From Clostridiales bacterium UBA1389 (GTDB taxonomy: Bacteria; Bacillota; Clostridia; Oscillospirales; CAG-382): 8,300 nucleotides of DNA. The DNA is taken from NCBI GenBank assembly GCA_002305335.1, contig DBQR01000034.1, positions 1 through 8,300 on the forward strand, written 5' to 3'. Of the stretch, positions 5,317 through 8,300 are shown one piece after another. The notes beneath the pieces were generated by a model. That model saw only the letters and a list, made by a program, of their open reading frames with translations. It had not been told where the DNA came from and made no database searches. Position numbers and translations under genes: made by a program. Positions within the stretch are counted from its first letter, which is position 1; each line of letters begins with the position of its first letter.

Positions 5317-6252
5317 ATGAAATGCAATTTGGGAATAGATATCGGCGGAACCAATATCAAAATCGGTTTAACCGACGAAAATCACGGCTTAATATATAAA
5401 GACTCCTTCCCCACCCGTTCAAAGGCGGGAAGCGAAGGAATTATGTCGGACATTAAGGAATACTGCCGTAAACTGAATAACGAGTATGATATAAAACATA
5501 TAGGCGTGGGTTGTCCCGGGGACAAGGACGACGCAAATGTCAGTATTCTTACGGCGGGGAATCTCCCCTTCCGCAACGTGCCGGTGGTGGCCGAACTTGC
5601 AAGCATATTCGACTGCTGCAATATTTTCTTAGAAAACGACGGCAACTGCGCCCTTATCGCCGAATGGCTGGTGGGGAGCGGCAAAGGCTGCAACGACATG
5701 GTTATGGTGACCATAGGCACCGGCATAGGGGGCGGCTGTATCGTAAACAGGGACGTGCTGCGGGGGCTTCACAACGACGCGGGGGAACTGGGGCATTTCG
5801 TTATAAACCTCGAAGGCCCCGACTGCAACTGCGGCCAGAAGGGCTGCTTTGAGCAGTTTGCCTCGGCAACCGCCCTGATTGGTTATGTTAAAAAATCGGT
5901 GAATGAAAACCCCGGCTCCATACTGGCGGAAATGTCAGAGGAGGGTATCGACGGCTCCACCGCCTTCAAGGCCTGCCGGGCGGGCTGCAATGTGGCAAAG
6001 GAAATCCTTTCCGTTTACGGAAAACACCTTGCCACCGGCTTAAACGGGCTGAAATATATCTTCGCCCCCGAACTCATCGCCCTTTCCGGCGGCATAACCA
6101 AAGAGGGTGACACCCTTATGGAGTTTGTTATTCCCCATCTCCTTGACCCCGAAAGGGTTAAGATATCATCCTTAGGCGGGGATGCGGGTATAGTCGGAGC
6201 TTCCCTTTTATATAAATTTTCGGATTATTATCTGTCATTAAGGAAAAAATAA
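5317..6252 (+). CDS. ROK-family sugar kinase, glucokinase-like
   Basis: Cytoplasmic kinase that should phosphorylate glucose or a related hexose with ATP at O6. The 311-residue length is typical. Motifs in order: phosphate loop GIDIGGTNIKIG (6-17); GVGCPGD (63-69); LENDGN (105-110), with Asp108 as the expected catalytic base; IGTGIGGG (133-140); GELGH (156-160), giving substrate-binding Glu157 and zinc ligand His160; and CNCGQKGCFE (170-179), supplying the three zinc-ligand cysteines 170, 172 and 177. No helix-turn-helix precedes the kinase domain, so it is an enzyme rather than a ROK repressor. The ribosome site AACGGAGG lies 8 bases before the ATG. It is first in an operon with the DUF4127-dockerin gene (41 bp gap) and a nitroreductase gene. 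Exact sugar not decidable from the sequence; N-acetylmannosamine or allose kinases share these motifs. Confidence 0.9.
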   Translation: MKCNLGIDIGGTNIKIGLTDENHGLIYKDSFPTRSKAGSEGIMSDIKEYCRKLNNEYDIKHIGVGCPGDKDDANVSILTAGNLPFRNVPVVAELASIFDCCNIFLENDGNCALIAEWLVGSGKGCNDMVMVTIGTGIGGGCIVNRDVLRGLHNDAGELGHFVINLEGPDCNCGQKGCFEQFASATALIGYVKKSVNENPGSILAEMSEEGIDGSTAFKACRAGCNVAKEILSVYGKHLATGLNGLKYIFAPELIALSGGITKEGDTLMEFVIPHLLDPERVKISSLGGDAGIVGASLLYKFSDYYLSLRKK

Positions 6253-6293
6253 ATTACGTCAAATTCACCCCTATTCGGAAAGGATGCACCCAA

Positions 6294-8105
6294 ATGTTTA
6301 GTTTCAAAGTGTTTTTAGCGGCGGTTCTTATTGTCTGTATGTTAACGGGACTGTCAAATACCCCATTCCTTAAGGTTTCCGCCCTGGATGAGGGCGGCCG
6401 GGACTATAACGGCGTTAAGGTGGCATATATCCCCATAGACAACCGCCCCGTAAACTTAGACCGGGTCAAATACCTTGCTTCGTCGGTTGGGATCGAGCTG
6501 TTAATGCCGGAGGAGGATTTGTTCCGCACCGCACTGGACAATATGACCCCCAATTCCAACGGCACCACCTACGGCGACCGTCAGGCTTTGGTGGACTGGC
6601 TTGAATCCGTTGAAGAAGACTGCGATTATTTTGTCCTTTCCCTTGACCAGCTGCTGTCCGGCGGACTGGTCACCTCAAGGTGGTTTTCAAATACCGATCT
6701 TACCCTTGAGTACGAAATAGCCGACTATATCATTTCCCTTTCGGAACGCAAAACCGTAATACTGTTTGACACGATTATGCGTCTTGCCTCAACGGTTAAT
6801 TATCAGGGCTACCAGATAACGGAATACAACCAGCTGCGTGCCTACGGTTCACAGCCAAGAACTGCTTTAACCGGAAGTTCCCTAACGGTGGAAAATATAA
6901 TCGCCGGTTACCGTTATGGTGAAAACGGGGAGATAATCACCACCGTCCTTGACGACAGCAAGATTGAAAAATATCTCGCCTCAAGGGCAAGGAAGCTAAG
7001 GCTTATCGACTATATTCTTGATAATACCCTTGAAGACATTGATTTCTGTTATATCGGGGTGGATGATTCCTCCAACGGGATAAATATCCAGACTAACGAA
7101 ATAAACTATATTCGTTCAAAAATCGGCACCAGGGGCGCCTGCTTTGCCGCCACCGACGAATTGGGCTTAATGGGGATTACCAGAGTGGTTTCATTAATAT
7201 ATGGCGGCACCGATGTTAAAGTTACCTACTACGGCGGGGCGGAGGACAATTTAGCCGACATGTACGACTTTGAAACGCTGCGGACAAATGTCACCACCCA
7301 TATAAACACCTTAAACTGCAGCATTTCCCAAGATGCCGAACTTCAGGTGCTGGTGTTTACAAACGGCAACCACCAGACCGCCGCAAGCCAGCTTGTAGCC
7401 CAGGCAAAAAGCAACCTTCAGAACCAGATACCCACCATAATTATCGACCCAACCCACGGCAGCGGGAATTTTTCCCTTGAAAAGGCTTTGATACAGTCGG
7501 ATATAGAATTGCTTATGCTTTTAAGTTATTCCAACTGGAACACCGCCGGAAACGCCATGGGGATTGCTCTGGCTAACGGTATAGGAAGATATTTGTACCT
7601 TAAAAATTCGCCGTCGGTAACTCAGGAATCCCACGAGGGCTTTATCAAAGCAATGACCTTTTCCTACCTTAAGGATATTTCTTACAAGCTGTACAAATTC
7701 CCCATTTCGAATCCAAACGCCAGCGGCACCGGTTCCTACAAGCAGCTGCTGGGGAAAATAAATTCCAGCCGCCTTATAGCCGGCCTTTCCCCCTACGCCA
7801 CAACTTCCCATGGCGGGGTAAGCTGTTCCGACTACCGCTATCCCTGGAACAGGGACTTTGAAATGACCTTTGACATTAATGTTTCGGAAACATGGGATAA
7901 CATCTACAAACCGGGCGATGTTACGGGGGACGGTAAAATAAACGTAACCGACTATATTTTAATCCGGCTGCATATTTTGGGGATAACCCAAATCGAAGGT
8001 CAGGCATTAGCGGCGGCGGATGTAGCCCAAAACGGAAAAATCGATGCTCTTGACTATATTGCCGTAAGGCTTCATATACTGGGAATTACTTTAATAGAGT
8101 GGTAA
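6294..8105 (+). CDS. Secreted DUF4127 protein with C-terminal type I dockerin
   Basis: The 603-residue product has a signal peptide (hydrophobic core 5-20, likely cleavage near VSA-LD at 30/31), so it is exported. Residues about 41-530 match DUF4127, a family of unknown biochemical role: KVAYIPIDNRPVNLDR (42-57), SLDQLLSGGLVTSR (116-129), CYIGVDDSSNG (252-262), TDELGLMGITRVVS (287-300), IDPTHGSG (384-391) and YSNWNTAGNAMG (412-423). Residues 542-601 are a dockerin: two calcium loops, Asp542-x-Thr-x-Asp546-Gly...Asn550...Asp553 and Asp576-x-Ala-x-Asn580-Gly...Asp584...Asp587, each followed by the near-identical helix RLHILGIT. A dockerin binds a cohesin on a scaffoldin, so the protein probably sits on an extracellular complex or the cell surface. 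The ribosome site GGAAAGGA (6277-6284) lies 9 bases before the ATG. Domain calls are firm; the substrate is unknown. Confidence 0.88.
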   Translation: MFSFKVFLAAVLIVCMLTGLSNTPFLKVSALDEGGRDYNGVKVAYIPIDNRPVNLDRVKYLASSVGIELLMPEEDLFRTALDNMTPNSNGTTYGDRQALVDWLESVEEDCDYFVLSLDQLLSGGLVTSRWFSNTDLTLEYEIADYIISLSERKTVILFDTIMRLASTVNYQGYQITEYNQLRAYGSQPRTALTGSSLTVENIIAGYRYGENGEIITTVLDDSKIEKYLASRARKLRLIDYILDNTLEDIDFCYIGVDDSSNGINIQTNEINYIRSKIGTRGACFAATDELGLMGITRVVSLIYGGTDVKVTYYGGAEDNLADMYDFETLRTNVTTHINTLNCSISQDAELQVLVFTNGNHQTAASQLVAQAKSNLQNQIPTIIIDPTHGSGNFSLEKALIQSDIELLMLLSYSNWNTAGNAMGIALANGIGRYLYLKNSPSVTQESHEGFIKAMTFSYLKDISYKLYKFPISNPNASGTGSYKQLLGKINSSRLIAGLSPYATTSHGGVSCSDYRYPWNRDFEMTFDINVSETWDNIYKPGDVTGDGKINVTDYILIRLHILGITQIEGQALAAADVAQNGKIDALDYIAVRLHILGITLIEW

Positions 8106-8118
8106 GGGAGGTATTTCC

Positions 8119-8300
8119 ATGCTGTTAGGCGAAGCAATGTATAAGCGGAGAAGCGTAAGGTCGTATATTGAAAAGGATGTTGAGGAAGATAAAATCAAAA
8201 AGCTTTTGGAGTACGCCATGTCGGGGCCTTCCGCTTGCAATTCAAGACCCTGGGAATTTTATGTGGTAAAATCTCCGGAAATTTCAGCAAAGCTCCGCAG
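8119..8300 (+). CDS. Nitroreductase-family flavoprotein, N-terminal part (runs off the window)
   Basis: The first 60 residues show a nitroreductase-like FMN-binding start: KRRSVRSY (9-16), whose Arg residues contact the FMN phosphate in this family, and SGPSACNSRPWEFYVV (35-50), the usual SxxNxQPW-type segment with Ser/Arg variation. These enzymes are FMN-dependent NAD(P)H oxidoreductases acting on varied substrates, so the specific reaction cannot be named. GGGAGGT (8106-8112) starts right after the DUF4127 stop codon and lies 6 bases before the ATG, so it is cotranscribed with that gene. The frame is open to the last base; the remaining two thirds or so are missing. Confidence 0.85.
   Translation, partial: MLLGEAMYKRRSVRSYIEKDVEEDKIKKLLEYAMSGPSACNSRPWEFYVVKSPEISAKLR

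Noticed and set aside
1..8300. Mobile element, CRISPR array, tRNA or phage remnant
   Set aside because: No transposase or integrase, no spaced direct repeats, no tRNA-like cloverleaf and no flanking inverted repeats were seen on reading both strands.

Overview
The window reads as chromosomal DNA from a spore-forming, low-to-moderate GC member of the Clostridia, most likely an Oscillospiraceae/Ruminococcaceae-type gut or rumen anaerobe. This rests on four things seen here: a SleC/SpoIID-like peptidoglycan-binding protein, a type II pantothenate kinase, a ROK sugar kinase with the CxCGxxGC motif, and a secreted protein ending in a type I dockerin. Shine-Dalgarno sites are strong and Firmicutes-like. 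Nothing suggests phage, plasmid or insertion-sequence origin, and no tRNA, rRNA or CRISPR array was seen.

Layout. (1) 89-1897 (+) encodes a 602-residue protein with a SleC-type N-terminal region, a SpoIID-like lytic transglycosylase fold and three C-terminal peptidoglycan-binding repeats. A sigma-K-like promoter lies in front of it. (2) 1907-2425 (-) encodes a small two-helix membrane protein that converges on gene 1; a hairpin sits across the junction. (3) 2491-3430 (+) is a tight three-gene cassette of small proteins with no assigned function, a family type I believe recurs in Clostridia. A sigma-E-like promoter may precede it. (4) 5183-3410 (-) is an operon of pantothenate kinase (coaW), a DUF4358-like lipoprotein and an XRE-type regulator. 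Its last codons overlap the last codons of the cassette. (5) 5317 to the window end (+) is a second operon: ROK kinase, a secreted DUF4127 protein carrying a dockerin, and the start of a nitroreductase that runs off the window.

The two operons diverge from a 133-bp region (5184-5316). It holds two near-consensus sigma-A promoters, both with 17-bp spacers and perfect TTGACA -35 boxes, set back to back 16 bp apart. This is the clearest regulatory element in the window and predicts shared control of CoA synthesis and sugar phosphorylation.

No obviously new defence or mobile system is present. The parts least explained by known biology are the three-gene cassette (2491-3430), the DUF4127-dockerin fusion, and the SleC-like protein, which keeps its catalytic Glu but seems to have lost a conserved Gln. 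Family assignments come from reading motifs by eye; no database search was run.
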